From Chromobacterium subtsugae (GTDB lineage Bacteria; Pseudomonadota; Gammaproteobacteria; Burkholderiales; Chromobacteriaceae), in contig NZ_JYKA01000016.1 in assembly GCF_001676875.1 (NCBI RefSeq), positions 1 to 64,000 on the forward strand: a stretch of 64,000 nt of DNA, read 5' to 3'. Made by a program: the position numbers and the translations under genes. How positions within the stretch are numbered: the first letter of the stretch is position 1; each line of letters begins with the position of its first letter. Under the pieces are notes generated by a model. The model saw only the letters and a list, made by a program, of their open reading frames with translations, was not told where the DNA came from and did not search any database. Positions 50,180 to 59,119 of this stretch are shown in pieces.

Positions 50180-50914
50180 TCAGCCGTGTTTCACTGTATA
50201 AGCCAGCTGGTGCGTCAGGCAGTAGCGCTGCCGCCATTCCAGCGGACTGCCGTCCATGCCTTCGGACAAGCGCAGCAGGCACAGCGCCGGCACATCGGCC
50301 ACCATGCCGGTCACGCCCAGAAGCCCCGCCTCTTCCCGCGGCAGCATCTCGGCGCGGAACTGCTCGCTGCGCACGCGCACGCGCACGCCGAAACGCTGCT
50401 GCAAGGTGGCGTAGACGCCGGCCGAATTGCGCAGCCAGCGCGCTTCCATGCCATCGAATCTTTCCGCCGGCAGCAGCACGTCGTCCAGCGCCACCGGCGC
50501 GCCGTGCCAGCGCCACAGCTGGCGAATTCTCAATAAAGGCGCCAGGCGCCGCAATTGCAACGCGTCGGCGATGTCCTCGCTGGCGTTCAGCCGCGACAGG
50601 CCCAAAAACTCCCGCGCCAGATCGTCCGGCTGCTCGCCGAACAGCCCAGGCGTCAGCAGCGCCGCGTCGCCCCAGTCGCCCGGCACCGGGGCCACATAGG
50701 TGCCGCGCCCCTGCTGCCGGTAAAGCAGGCCGGCGGCCTCCAGTTCGGACAAGGCCTTGCGCACCGTGCCTTGGCTCGCGCCCAGCTCGCCAGCCAGCTC
50801 CCATTCGCTGGGCAGCGCCTCATGCGCCTGCCACTCGCCCTCGCCCATTCTTTCCAGCAGCCGCTGTTTGACCTGGGCATAAAGCGGCTGTCTTTTCAGG
50901 GTATTGGCCGTCAT
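50180..50914 (-). CDS. GntR/HutC-type regulator of the TCA locus (putative)
   Basis: A 244-residue GntR regulator: winged helix (PLYAQVKQRLLERMGEGEW, PSEWELAGELGASQGTVRKALSELEAAGLLYRQQGRGTYV) and a C-terminal UTRA effector domain. It lies directly before sdhC on the same strand and is divergent from mdh, with a palindrome in the shared promoter gap, so it very likely controls the TCA genes and itself. The effector is unknown; a TCA intermediate is plausible. The start at 50914 (MTANTLKRQPLY) excludes a 28-codon extension into the promoter. Confidence 0.85.
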   Translation of the reverse strand: MTANTLKRQPLYAQVKQRLLERMGEGEWQAHEALPSEWELAGELGASQGTVRKALSELEAAGLLYRQQGRGTYVAPVPGDWGDAALLTPGLFGEQPDDLAREFLGLSRLNASEDIADALQLRRLAPLLRIRQLWRWHGAPVALDDVLLPAERFDGMEARWLRNSAGVYATLQQRFGVRVRVRSEQFRAEMLPREEAGLLGVTGMVADVPALCLLRLSEGMDGSPLEWRQRYCLTHQLAYTVKHG

Positions 50915-50953
50915 GGTCTGTGTTTTAACACCAAACAAATCAAGCGTAAAGGC

Positions 50954-50978
50954 AAGTCTTATATAAGACACAAGACTT
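50954..50978. promoter_or_regulatory. Palindromic operator between the GntR gene and mdh
   Basis: The core GTCTTATATAAGAC (50956-50969) is a perfect 14-bp palindrome with the GT-N10-AC pattern typical of GntR operators, extended by AAGTCTT (50954-50960) and AAGACTT (50972-50978). It lies upstream of a TTTACG-17-TAAAAC promoter for the GntR gene. A second inverted repeat (GACT-N4-AGTC, 51005-51016) is closer to mdh. Confidence 0.7.
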
Positions 50979-51112
50979 AAACGAGCGTTTGATGCCATAT
51001 TCTTGACTGATTAGTCCAAATCGATAAACAGCCGTGATACACTCAGGCCACACCTATACTGCAGGGCAACATCTGCAGCTCATTATCGGATAAGTCAAAG
51101 GAGAGTCCGCCA

Positions 51113-52093
51113 ATGAAAGCCCCCGTTCGCGTTGCCGTAACCGGCGCTGCCGGCCAGATCGGCTATAGCCTGCTGTTCCGTATCGCCAGTGGCGAAATGC
51201 TGGGCAAGGACCAGCCGGTCATTCTGCATCTGCTGGATCTGCCGCAAGCCCAAACCGCGCTGAAGGGCGTGATGATGGAGCTGGAAGACTGTGCCTTCCC
51301 GCTGTTGGCCGGCATGGTGGCCACCGACGACCCGAACGTGGCCTTCAAGGATGTCAAGGTTGCCCTGTTGGTCGGCGCCCGCCCGCGCAGCAAGGGCATG
51401 GAGCGCAAGGACCTGCTGGAAGCCAACGGCGCCATCTTCACCGTGCAGGGCAAGGCGCTGAACGACCACGCCGCCCGCGACGTCAAGGTGCTGGTAGTCG
51501 GCAACCCGGCCAACACCAACGCCTGGATCGCGATGAAGTCGGCTCCGGATCTGGACCCGAAAAACTTCACCGCCATGTTGCGTCTTGACCACAATCGCGC
51601 GCTGTCGCAGATCGCCGCCAAAACCGGCAAGCCGGTGGCTTCGATCGAGAAGCTGGCGGTATGGGGCAACCACTCGCCGACCATGTACGCCGACTACCGC
51701 TTCGCCACCATCGACGGCCAATCGGTTAAAACCCTGATCAACGACGACGTGTGGAACCGCGACGTGTTCCTGCCCACCGTGGGCAAGCGCGGCGCCGCCA
51801 TCATCGAAGCGCGCGGCCTGTCCTCCGCCGCCTCCGCCGCCAACGCCGCCATCGACCACATCCACGACTGGGTGCTGGGCAGCAATGGCAAATGGGTGAC
51901 CATGGGCGTGCCGTCCGACGGCTCCTACGGCATCCCGGAAGGCGTGATGTACGGCGTGCCGGTAGTATGCGAAAATGGCGAATACAAACGAGTTGAAGGC
52001 TTGGAAATCGACGCGTTCAGCCGCGAGCGGATGGACCTGACCCTGGCCGAACTGGAAGAAGAGCGCGCAGCCATCGCTCACCTGTTTGGCTGA
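51113..52093 (+). CDS. mdh: Malate dehydrogenase
   Basis: A 326-residue NAD-dependent malate dehydrogenase of the cytosolic type (as in Neisseria and Burkholderia). It starts [20 protein letters not shown] (NAD-binding), has the active-site [12 protein letters not shown] and the His of [11 protein letters not shown], and ends normally. The AAAGGAGAG site fits the ATG. A TACACT -10 at 51038-51043 is a candidate promoter. It completes the TCA genes on the other side of the regulator. Confidence 0.96.
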   Translation: MKAPVRVAVTGAAGQIGYSLLFRIASGEMLGKDQPVILHLLDLPQAQTALKGVMMELEDCAFPLLAGMVATDDPNVAFKDVKVALLVGARPRSKGMERKDLLEANGAIFTVQGKALNDHAARDVKVLVVGNPANTNAWIAMKSAPDLDPKNFTAMLRLDHNRALSQIAAKTGKPVASIEKLAVWGNHSPTMYADYRFATIDGQSVKTLINDDVWNRDVFLPTVGKRGAAIIEARGLSSAASAANAAIDHIHDWVLGSNGKWVTMGVPSDGSYGIPEGVMYGVPVVCENGEYKRVEGLEIDAFSRERMDLTLAELEEERAAIAHLFG

Positions 52094-52112
52094 TACCCGA
52101 GCCGGATCGAAG

Positions 52113-52138
52113 AAAGCGCACCGCAAGGTGCGCTTTTT
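52113..52138 (+). terminator. Terminator after mdh
   Basis: AAAGCGCACC/GGTGCGCTTT with a GCAA loop, followed by TT, 20 nt past the mdh stop. Confidence 0.9.
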
Positions 52139-52207
52139 GTCTTTGGTCAAACCGCCATTCCGCATTTGCATTTATTGATTACCATCGACTGCCATTTGGA
52201 GTAGAGC

Positions 52208-53315
52208 ATGATTGAAGTTGAAGTCCTGAACCAAATCGCGGCCAAGATCGAAGACCTGGCCGCCCGCGCCGCCGATATTCGGGGGTATCTTTGACTACGA
52301 CGGCAAAAAAGACCGTCTGGAAGAAGTAAGCCGCCTCACCGAAGATCCGGATATCTGGAACGATCCGAAAAAAGCCCAGGACCTGGGCCGCGAGCGCAAA
52401 CAGCTGGAAGACGTGGTGCTGGTGCTGGACAGCATCAACGCCACCCTCGCTGACAGCCGCGAACTGTTCGACATGGGCAAGAGCGAAGACGACGACGACA
52501 CCATCCTCGCCGTGCAAGCCGACCTGGAAGGCGTGGAAGAGAAAGTGGCGAAGATGGAATTCCGCCGCATGTTCCACGACCCGATGGACCCCAACAACTG
52601 CTTCCTGGACATCCAGGCCGGCGCCGGCGGCACCGAAGCCCAGGACTGGGCCGGCATGCTGCTGCGCATGTACACCCGCTACGCCGAACGCAAGGGCTTC
52701 AAGGTGGACGTGCTGGAAGTGTCCGAAGGCGAAGTGGCCGGCGTCACCAGCGCCACGCTGAAGATCGAAGGCGAATACGCCTACGGCCTGTTGCGCACCG
52801 AAGTGGGCGTGCACCGCCTGGTGCGCGTGTCGCCGTTCGACTCCAACGCCCGCCGCCACACCTCGTTCTCGTCGGTATTCGTCTACCCGGAAGTGGACGA
52901 CAGCTTCGAGATCGACATCAACCCGGCCGACCTGCGCGTGGACACCTACCGCGCCTCCGGCGCCGGCGGCCAGCACATCAACAAAACCGACTCGGCGGTG
53001 CGGATCACCCACATCCCCACCAACACCGTGGTGCAGTGCCAGAACGACCGTTCGCAGCACCGCAACCGCGACGAGGCGATGCAGATGCTGCGCGCCAAGC
53101 TGTACGAGCTGGAACTGAAAAAGCGCAACGAAGCCAAGCAGGCGCTGGAAGACACCAAGACCGACGTGGGCTGGGGCCACCAGATCCGCTCCTACGTGTT
53201 CGACCAGTCCCGCATCAAGGATTTGCGCACCAGCCACGAGGTGGGCAACATCAAGGGCGTCATGGACGGCGACCTGGACGGCTTCATCGAAGCCAGCCTG
53301 AAGCACGGCGTCTAA
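52208..53315 (+). CDS. prfB: Peptide chain release factor 2, programmed +1 frameshift
   Basis: RF2, 368 residues after frameshifting. The first 28 codons end at an in-frame UGA (52292-52294) in the context CGG-GGG-TAT-CTT-TGA-C; a +1 slip on CTT restores the frame that continues to 53315. The downstream part has the SPF anticodon-like motif ([15 protein letters not shown]) and the GGQ loop ([16 protein letters not shown]). RF2 ends translation at UGA and UAA. GGAG lies 6 nt before the ATG. Automated callers would start it late, at 52413. Confidence 0.95.
52281..52295 (+). promoter_or_regulatory. prfB frameshift signal
   Basis: The SD-like GGGGG precedes TATCTTTGAC by the spacing found in E. 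coli prfB, and the slippery CTT sits before UGA and C. When RF2 is scarce the ribosome slips +1 and makes more RF2. Confidence 0.95.
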
Positions 53316-53323
53316 GCCAAACC

Positions 53324-53358
53324 GGCCGGCTCCCCGCGGGAGCCGGCCAAGCCGTTTT
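53324..53358 (+). terminator. Terminator after prfB
   Basis: GGCCGGCTCCC/GGGAGCCGGCC, an 11-bp stem with a CGC loop, followed after 5 nt by T5, ahead of lysS. Confidence 0.75.
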
Positions 53359-53399
53359 TATTGTTTTGCCGCAGGAACCCAACCCGGCACGGAGTCATC

Positions 53400-54908
53400 A
53401 TGTCTGATCACGAACAAGCACCGGCGCAAAGCCAAGACGAAAACCAGATCATGGCGGAACGCCGCCTGAAACTGCAGGCGATCCGCGAAAAAGGCATCGC
53501 CTACCCCAACGACTTCAAACGCAGCCACTTCGCCAAACCGCTGCAGGACGACCACGCCGCCAAAGAAGCGGAAGCGCTGGAAGCCGAAAAAATCGAAGTC
53601 GCCGTCGCCGGCCGCATGATGCTGAAACGTGTGATGGGCAAAGCCAGCTTCGCCACCCTGCAGGACGTGAGCGGCCGCATCCAGGCCTTCATCTCCCGCG
53701 ACAACGTGGGCGAAGACGTCTACGCCGACTTCAAGCGCTGGGACCTGGGCGACATCATCGCCGTCAAGGGCGTGCTGTTCAAGACCAAGACCGGCGAACT
53801 GACGGTGCAGGCCAGTGAAGTGCGCATGCTGTCCAAGAACATCCGTCCGCTGCCGGAAAAATTCCACGGCATCAGCGACCAGGAAACCAAATACCGCCAG
53901 CGCTACGCCGACCTGATCATGAGCGAGGAAAGCCGCGACACCTTCATCAAGCGCTCCAAGATCGTGCAGAAGGTGCGCGACGTGATGGTGGGCGAAGGCT
54001 ACCTGGAAGTGGAAACCCCGATGATGCACCCGATTCCGGGCGGCGCGTCGGCCAAGCCGTTTGTCACCCACCACAACGCCCTGGACATGCCGCTCTACCT
54101 GCGCATCGCCCCGGAGCTGTACCTGAAGCGCCTGGTGGTGGGCGGCCTGGAACGCGTGTTCGAAATCAACCGCAACTTCCGCAACGAGGGGATGAGCACG
54201 CGCCACAACCCCGAGTTCACCATGATCGAGTTCTACGAAGCGTACAGCGACTACCAGCGCATGATGGAGATGACCGAAACCATCATCCGCGAATGCGCGC
54301 TGGTTTCCTGCGGCGCCACCACCGTGAGCTACCAAGGCAAGGAAGTGGACCTGGGCAAGCCGTTCGACCGCTTCACCATCGTGGAAGCGATCAAGCACTA
54401 CAACCCGCAATACACCGACGCGCAACTGTCCGACTCCGCCTGGGTGGCCAGCGAGATCAAGCGCCTGGGCGGCAAGCTGCCCCCGGCGCCGGGCCTGGGC
54501 AGCCTGCAGCTGGCGCTGTTCGAAGAATGCGCCGAGTCGCTGCTGTGGAACCCGACCTTCATCATCGACTACCCGGTGGAAGTCTCCCCGCTGGCGCGCG
54601 GCTCCGACACCCAGCCGGGCCTGACCGAGCGCTTCGAGCTGTTCATCGTGGGCCGCGAGCACGCCAACGGCTACTCGGAGTTGAACGATCCGGAAGACCA
54701 AGCCGCGCGCTTCCAGGCGCAAGTCGCCCAGAAGGATGCCGGCGATGATGAGGCGATGCACTACGACGCCGACTACATCCGCGCGATGGAATACGGCCTG
54801 CCGCCGACCGGCGGTTGCGGCATCGGCATCGACCGCCTGGTGATGCTGCTGACCGATGCGCCGTCTATCCGGGATGTGATCTTGTTCCCGCACATGCGTC
54901 CGGAGTAA
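53400..54908 (+). CDS. lysS: Lysyl-tRNA synthetase (class II)
   Basis: A 502-residue class II LysRS. The OB-fold anticodon domain (about residues 55-165) is followed by the catalytic domain with motif 2 [22 protein letters not shown] and motif 3 [13 protein letters not shown]. It starts [16 protein letters not shown], with GGAG upstream. It lies 84 nt after prfB, the same order as in many proteobacteria. Confidence 0.96.
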   Translation: MSDHEQAPAQSQDENQIMAERRLKLQAIREKGIAYPNDFKRSHFAKPLQDDHAAKEAEALEAEKIEVAVAGRMMLKRVMGKASFATLQDVSGRIQAFISRDNVGEDVYADFKRWDLGDIIAVKGVLFKTKTGELTVQASEVRMLSKNIRPLPEKFHGISDQETKYRQRYADLIMSEESRDTFIKRSKIVQKVRDVMVGEGYLEVETPMMHPIPGGASAKPFVTHHNALDMPLYLRIAPELYLKRLVVGGLERVFEINRNFRNEGMSTRHNPEFTMIEFYEAYSDYQRMMEMTETIIRECALVSCGATTVSYQGKEVDLGKPFDRFTIVEAIKHYNPQYTDAQLSDSAWVASEIKRLGGKLPPAPGLGSLQLALFEECAESLLWNPTFIIDYPVEVSPLARGSDTQPGLTERFELFIVGREHANGYSELNDPEDQAARFQAQVAQKDAGDDEAMHYDADYIRAMEYGLPPTGGCGIGIDRLVMLLTDAPSIRDVILFPHMRPE

Positions 54909-54938
54909 GCTTTAGCGAGTTGACATTGGGCTAAAGAG

Positions 54939-54978
54939 AAAGCCGCTCACTGCAAGGTGGGCGGCTTTATTTATATTT
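54939..54978 (+). terminator. Terminator after lysS
   Basis: AAAGCCGCTCAC/GTGGGCGGCTTT (one G-U) with a 6-nt loop, then TTT-ATTTATATTT. It separates the core genome from the AT-rich block that follows; that block reads in the opposite direction and ends here. Confidence 0.88.
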
Positions 54979-54995
54979 AAAAAATACCTTGGGTT

Positions 54996-55637
54996 TTATT
55001 TCCACCCAACAAAGTGACAGGAGAAAAAAATTAAAAAAACAAATACAACCCAAGTCAAGATGTAAAAATAAGTACTTGCAAACTTCCAAGCCAAAGTAGC
55101 ACAAAATGACTCAAAGCATGTCATTGCAGGAACATTATCCGACTTTCTAAATTCATCTGAAAATCTATGCTTACTAATAAAGTAGGTATCATCGACTGGC
55201 TCATGATTATATGAGCAAGAGGTACGAATCTTAGCGTATTCTAAAGCTAGCTTCTCATACTGTTCCACTGTGAGAGAAGGAGCTTTTTTTTCACACTCGA
55301 CAATGATTGAAATACGCGTTTGAAAATCATTAAGCTCTTCTGCATTTCGATAAAGAGCATCAGCCTTAACTCCACTCCCCCCCGCCCACTCAACCAGTGT
55401 CAATACCAAAATCAACAAACCAAGACAAGCAGAAATAGCAGTCAGATAATTATCCAAAGAAGAACCTGATATGACAAAAATCTTCTGTATAAATGCAACC
55501 GCTATAATAGAAGCTGAGAATAAAGATAAGCTTAACGTTGAAAATATATCTTTTCGCCGTATTCGCCTCGCAGAATTATACCTAGCACTAGCAGTACGCC
55601 AAGCCTTTTTCCGAAGCTCTTCCAAACTGTCTTTCAT
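54996..55637 (-). CDS. SLATT-type membrane effector of the RT module
   Basis: A 213-residue membrane protein: a basic, charged N-terminus (MKDSLEELRKKAWRTASARY), two helices at about 31-55 and 62-85 and a third at the C-terminus (191-210), joined by a soluble helical middle with EAELNDFQTR-like and TVEQYEKLALEYAKIRT segments. This is the layout of SLATT domains (SMODS- and SLOG-associating 2TM effector), probably family 5, which is typically paired with reverse transcriptases and is predicted to kill infected cells by membrane leakage. GGAGG lies 4 nt before the ATG. It is AT-rich and downstream of the RT gene. Family assignment is from recognition; a profile search would settle it. Confidence 0.72.
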   Translation of the reverse strand: MKDSLEELRKKAWRTASARYNSARRIRRKDIFSTLSLSLFSASIIAVAFIQKIFVISGSSLDNYLTAISACLGLLILVLTLVEWAGGSGVKADALYRNAEELNDFQTRISIIVECEKKAPSLTVEQYEKLALEYAKIRTSCSYNHEPVDDTYFISKHRFSDEFRKSDNVPAMTCFESFCATLAWKFASTYFYILTWVVFVFLIFFSCHFVGWK

Positions 55638-55657
55638 GCGCCTCCTGCCTATTTAGG

Positions 55658-55811
55658 GCAGACCTCTCCAATACAATCTATTATATCCTCTCCCACAAAA
55701 TTTATAGTGGAAGGTTCCGATTTTACGGACCTAGAATCAGGTAATGTTCACTTCCGCCCCCAATGCAACTAAAGTCCATCGAGAGGTATGCGCATGCATT
55801 GAGAGGTCTGC
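55658..55811 (-). ncRNA. Candidate structured RNA between RT and SLATT genes
   Basis: In minus-strand (transcript) sense, GCAGACCTCTC (55811-55801) pairs perfectly with GAGAGGTCTGC (55668-55658), extended by AAT/ATT past a one-base bulge. Inside it, CCTCTC (55786-55781) pairs with GAGAGG (55692-55687), again extended by three pairs past a bulge, and AGGTCCG/CGG-A-ACCT (55732-55712) forms a hairpin. The nested arms close about 150 nt, which fills nearly the whole 197-nt gap. It recalls the closing arms of RT-associated non-coding RNAs. Base-paired regions are seen; the RNA and its role are inferred. Confidence 0.5.
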
Positions 55812-55834
55812 TTAGCTATTCTACTACAATCTCA

Positions 55835-57265
55835 TCAATACACAACCCCTTCATCCGCATGCATTGATGACAATACAAACCTCTTATAGCTTTGAAATCG
55901 GCTTTCTATTTGCTCATCACTCAAAGACTCATCTGGTGCGACTCTACCCCTCGCTACTAAAAATTCTAACTTATCAACCAAACTAACAATTGAATCATAA
56001 TTTTTAACATAGCCACCTGTCGGGTTAAACTTCATCTCCCAGTATGCTCTAGACAATTTTTTCAAATTGGGTGGGGCCGTAAAATCAAACTCACCAAGCC
56101 GGCCAAACAAATTACTAATCGCATTGTCAATTCTATACAGCAAACTCATATCATTTATCTGATTAAAATATGCAATCCAACCATATCTTTTATTATCTGA
56201 TATAGCACCAGCCACCTTCTCATTTAGCTCAGAAACAAATATATCTTTTAACCTGCTTGAATTTAAATAACTTAATCTTTCCAGTCTTTTACTTTTATTA
56301 TGTCTAAAATCACTAAACTTTGCTGCAATGGACTGCAAAAACCTTTCAACTGTGGCATGCCTAACCGTGAGAGTATCACCATCAAAACGATATCCAAGGT
56401 ATAAAAATGGCTCGCATCGCCTTCCAAAGTGTGTCTTTTCTGAACTTAAGGGATGTAGTTTCAACCCCCTAGTCTGAAGCCTCCTTTTCAAGGATTTAAA
56501 TGCAAATTCCACACTATCTCTCTCACCATACATTAACACATCATCTACATACCGATGATACCCAACACCCATCCCCACCATACCATCATCTATTGGCTGC
56601 ATATAGATAGATGACAATATATTTGATATAGCAAGACCCTGAGGTATTCCACACGCCCTCTTATATTTATGATATAAATTTTTAGAGCAATTTTTCGGAA
56701 CCGTCGGAGTAACCAAAGAGCTCTTAATCAGTTTCAATGCAATTTTCGATTTAATACGGCGAGAAAGCAGTGCAATCAACCTACTTATATCTACATCATC
56801 ATAAAATGTAACAATATCTGCCCCACAAACCCACGTGGAATCCATAGGTAGCTCAGCTAACTTTCCAGAAATATCCCGAATATATACGCTTGCGATGTTC
56901 CTAGTAACTCTTTCAGGATAGATTATCGACAGAAACTTATTTAGCTGGGAAAGAATTATTCTATCGCGTATTGTTGGAACGGAAATTAATCTGGGTGGCT
57001 TTTCTCTATTTTTTACCTTAAGAACCTCTAAGTAAGGAGAAAATCTATACGTCCCATTTATACTTTTCTCACAAGCCAAATATATTTCCGCAGCAGCCCT
57101 CGATGAAAATTGAAAGCCATTAATCCTATCAATACCTTTTGCGGAACTATTTTTATATTTCGCCTGATAAATATCAATCAAAAAATGAGCCGAAAAAAGG
57201 CTGCGAAACAAGCCATCATCATCAATCACCCCATCATTATACTTTTTAACTATGCCCTCTATCAT
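55835..57265 (-). CDS. Defence-type reverse transcriptase (UG/Abi group)
   Basis: A 476-residue RT. Motif 1-2 region is RFSPYLEVLKVKNREKPPRLIS-like with IPTIRDRII, motif A is ADIVTFYDDVD (residues 149-159), motif B is GIPQGLAISNILSSIY (206-221), motif C is RYVDDVLMYG (catalytic DD at 241-242), motif D is LSSEKTHFG and motif E is FLYLGYRF. Polymerase residues are intact. The PQG-LA-S-N-ILS motif B resembles Abi/UG RTs and not group II intron or retron RTs. No maturase or endonuclease domain follows; the C-terminal 190 residues are probably helical and unassigned. ATG at 57265 is chosen over a TTG 33 nt upstream. It is AT-rich, unlike its neighbours. Confidence 0.85.
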   Translation of the reverse strand: MIEGIVKKYNDGVIDDDGLFRSLFSAHFLIDIYQAKYKNSSAKGIDRINGFQFSSRAAAEIYLACEKSINGTYRFSPYLEVLKVKNREKPPRLISVPTIRDRIILSQLNKFLSIIYPERVTRNIASVYIRDISGKLAELPMDSTWVCGADIVTFYDDVDISRLIALLSRRIKSKIALKLIKSSLVTPTVPKNCSKNLYHKYKRACGIPQGLAISNILSSIYMQPIDDGMVGMGVGYHRYVDDVLMYGERDSVEFAFKSLKRRLQTRGLKLHPLSSEKTHFGRRCEPFLYLGYRFDGDTLTVRHATVERFLQSIAAKFSDFRHNKSKRLERLSYLNSSRLKDIFVSELNEKVAGAISDNKRYGWIAYFNQINDMSLLYRIDNAISNLFGRLGEFDFTAPPNLKKLSRAYWEMKFNPTGGYVKNYDSIVSLVDKLEFLVARGRVAPDESLSDEQIESRFQSYKRFVLSSMHADEGVVY

Positions 57266-57374
57266 AACAAAAAAGCCTCTATAAAATAAATACCGCAACC
57301 TTTACGCAAAAGCTATCAATTAAACTATACCGCTCTAACTATAACATTAACCACATAATATATATTTGTTTGGT

Positions 57375-57600
57375 GTCCGCTCCGCGGACTGATCCTTTAA
57401 TGCCGGTTCCGCCCGGCTTGACGGGTCCATTTCTTTTGCTTCGCCAAAAGAAATGGACGAAAGAAAAGGCGACCCAACAGCGCTGCGAAACCCCGCCTCC
57501 AAAGCCCTTTCCAAGGCGCCGCCGAACTCGCGGGGCGCTAACGTCGCCCCGCTCAAACAAACGGCGGCTTAAAACCTTGGAAAGGGCTTCGGAGTCGGCT
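57375..57600 (-). repeat. Dispersed intergenic repeat, copy A
   Basis: Reads on the minus strand. It shares with copies B and C a 5' block (GGTTTTAAGC, then TGTTTGAGC and GCGACGTTAGCGC), a middle block (CGAGTTCGGCGGC) and a 3' block GGGCGGAACCGGC ending in a short palindrome (GTCCGC-TCC-GCGGAC at 57375-57389). A 13-bp hairpin with TCCATTTCTTTTG and CAAAAGAAATGGA (about 57425-57456) lies inside. Frames through it give apparent proteins but are repeat-derived. Confidence 0.7.
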
Positions 57601-57615
57601 TGCGCTGATGGGATA

Positions 57616-57840
57616 GGGGCAAGTTGGTTCGACTCTACAACCAGCAAAAAGCAAAGACATTGAGATGATACAACATCAGCATAACTCATTCATCATGTCA
57701 GCAAGTTTGAAGCTCTCCATGACATGGAGGAAGACAAGCCTGTAGGAATCTTGGTCAGCAGTTCTGAGATATCCACACGGTAGTGTGGACTGGCAGACGA
57801 GAAACAAGCACGTTTGCGACGTGCCCCATCCCCTTCAAGC
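57616..57840. other. Intergenic stretch between repeat copies A and B
   Basis: No gene is seen. It holds one small hairpin (TCCACAC-GGTA-GTGTGGA, 57772-57789) and otherwise no structure I can support. Confidence 0.5.
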
Positions 57841-58069
57841 CTGCCGTCGGGTGGCAGGCCCGAGGTTTTAAGCGGCTGCCTGTTTGAGTCCCGCGACGTT
57901 AGCGCAGGACGAGTTCAGCCGCGCCTCGGGTCTGACGGGAACCGGCGGGAAGCCGCAGGCCAGGCTTGCAGGGTGGCCGGGATACCGAGTGAGGCCATAG
58001 AGCAGGCAAATATCCCCTCCCTGCCGCCGGGCAGCCCCGGCAACCCAAATCATCATCCGCGCAGCGGAT
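57841..58069 (+). repeat. Dispersed intergenic repeat, copy B
   Basis: Plus-strand copy of the same family: GAGGTTTTAAGCGGCTG, TGTTTGAG, GCGACGTTAGCGCAGGACGA and a closing palindrome ATCCGC-GCA-GCGGAT (58055-58069). It is more diverged than copies A and C. Confidence 0.65.
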
Positions 58070-58100
58070 TCCCAAAAGCACATCACAGGCAAACCGCCCG

Positions 58101-58364
58101 CTACTTGCTCGCCTTATCCAGCAAGCCGCCAAACATCTCCGGGTCAACCAAGTCTCTCAGCGCCACGCCCAAGGCGTCGGCCAATGCTCCCATATTGTCG
58201 ATGGAGACATTGCGCTCGCCGCGCTCGATCTCTGACACATAGGTTCTGCTCATCCCCGCCTGCAAAGCCAACGCCTCCTGCGACACATCGTGCAGACGTC
58301 TGGCAATCCGCAGGTTGCGGGCGAAAACCGCGCGGGCGGTTAAGGGTTTTGTTGTGTTTTCCAT
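58101..58364 (-). CDS. XRE-family HTH regulator
   Basis: An 87-residue single-domain XRE (Cro/C1-type) protein: RIARRLHDVSQEALALQAGMSRTYVSEIERGERNVS is the helix-turn-helix. It has the size and form of a restriction-modification controller or an orphan regulator, but no methylase or nuclease is nearby. A GGGGT sequence is the only ribosome-site candidate. It is GC-rich, unlike the RT block. Confidence 0.85.
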   Translation of the reverse strand: MENTTKPLTARAVFARNLRIARRLHDVSQEALALQAGMSRTYVSEIERGERNVSIDNMGALADALGVALRDLVDPEMFGGLLDKASK

Positions 58365-58378
58365 ACCCCGATAGCATC

Positions 58379-58394
58379 AGCGCTTGCTAGCGCT
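58379..58394. promoter_or_regulatory. Putative autoregulatory operator of the XRE gene
   Basis: AGCGCT-TGCT-AGCGCT, two self-palindromic hexamers 10 bp apart centre to centre, lie 15 nt upstream of the ATG, on top of a TTGAGC-like -35. Such pairs are typical of XRE autorepressor sites. Confidence 0.55.
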
Positions 58395-58634
58395 CAAGCC
58401 ACACGGTATGATTTGCAAAATGTTAACTATAAGTGACTTTTTGATTGTTATTGATATCTTCATGACACTCATTATGTGCTATGCGCTGCTTTGCCAGCCA
58501 CACATGGGGGTGCTTATGCAGAAAATTCCCATTCCGTGATCTACGGCGCTTTGCCGCTCCCGCTCTGTCTTGACCACATGCAGAACGTTGCCCACCCGAC
58601 CACGACAACGTTCAATCAAAATGAGGGTTTTGCC

Positions 58635-59051
58635 ATGCCTAGCATCACCCGCAGTTCATCGCATCTCGCGCTTTCCCTGAAAAACCGCCACCCCGCCCGC
58701 AGCCGTTGGCTGCTGCACAACCCAGTCCCCACCCATCCGCCCAGCCTGCTGGCCATGACCCGGCTGCACGAAGCCTTTGCCGCCTTGCAAGAGCAACTGG
58801 CCGGCAAGGATCAAGCCAAGGTCAGAGAACCGGCCGCGCGCGTGGCGCATTTGTGCCACGACATCGAGCAGGCGGTGGTGGAGTCCATCTGCCACCTCGC
58901 CCATGGCCAATTGGGTTTGCAATCCGTGATCGAGCTGCTGGCTTGCCTGGGCGACGATGTCCGCCTGCCTTCCAGCCGCATCACGGAGTTGCTGTCGCCG
59001 CTGGACAAGCGCATGGACGAGTCGCTGTCGCTGCTCACCCGCGTGCTGTAA
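58635..59051 (+). CDS. Hypothetical protein, possibly DUF1484 family
   Basis: A 138-residue protein that starts MPSITRSSSHLALSLK, with a basic N-terminus and a mostly helical body (LLAMTRLHEAFAALQEQLAG ... VVESICHLAHGQLGLQSVIELLACLGDDV) ending KRMDESLSLLTRVL. I recall a similar family in Chromobacterium and Ralstonia (DUF1484), function unknown. GAGGG 8 nt upstream supports the start. Its last 100 bp are repeated as a broken copy at 59248-59345. Confidence 0.65.
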   Translation: MPSITRSSSHLALSLKNRHPARSRWLLHNPVPTHPPSLLAMTRLHEAFAALQEQLAGKDQAKVREPAARVAHLCHDIEQAVVESICHLAHGQLGLQSVIELLACLGDDVRLPSSRITELLSPLDKRMDESLSLLTRVL

Positions 59052-59068
59052 GCCCTGCTCCATGAGCC

Positions 59069-59104
59069 AACAGCCTGCCCGCTTCCCAGCGACAGGCTGT
59101 TTTT
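59069..59104 (+). terminator. Terminator after the hypothetical gene
   Basis: AACAGCCTG/CAGGCTGTT with a 15-nt loop, followed by TTTT. Confidence 0.75.
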
Positions 59105-59119
59105 GATTCGACGGATTTT

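Noticed and set aside
52208-52294. Early stop in prfB as a disabling mutation
   Set aside because: The CTT-TGA-C context with upstream G-rich SD is the conserved programmed frameshift, not damage.
55835-57265. RT as part of a retron or group II intron
   Set aside because: Motif B is PQGLAISN, not the retron PQG-P-S form; no maturase or endonuclease domain; no upstream intron RNA seen.
57339-57689. 116-codon frame over repeat copy A
   Set aside because: It is translated repeat sequence that recurs in other frames and orientations.
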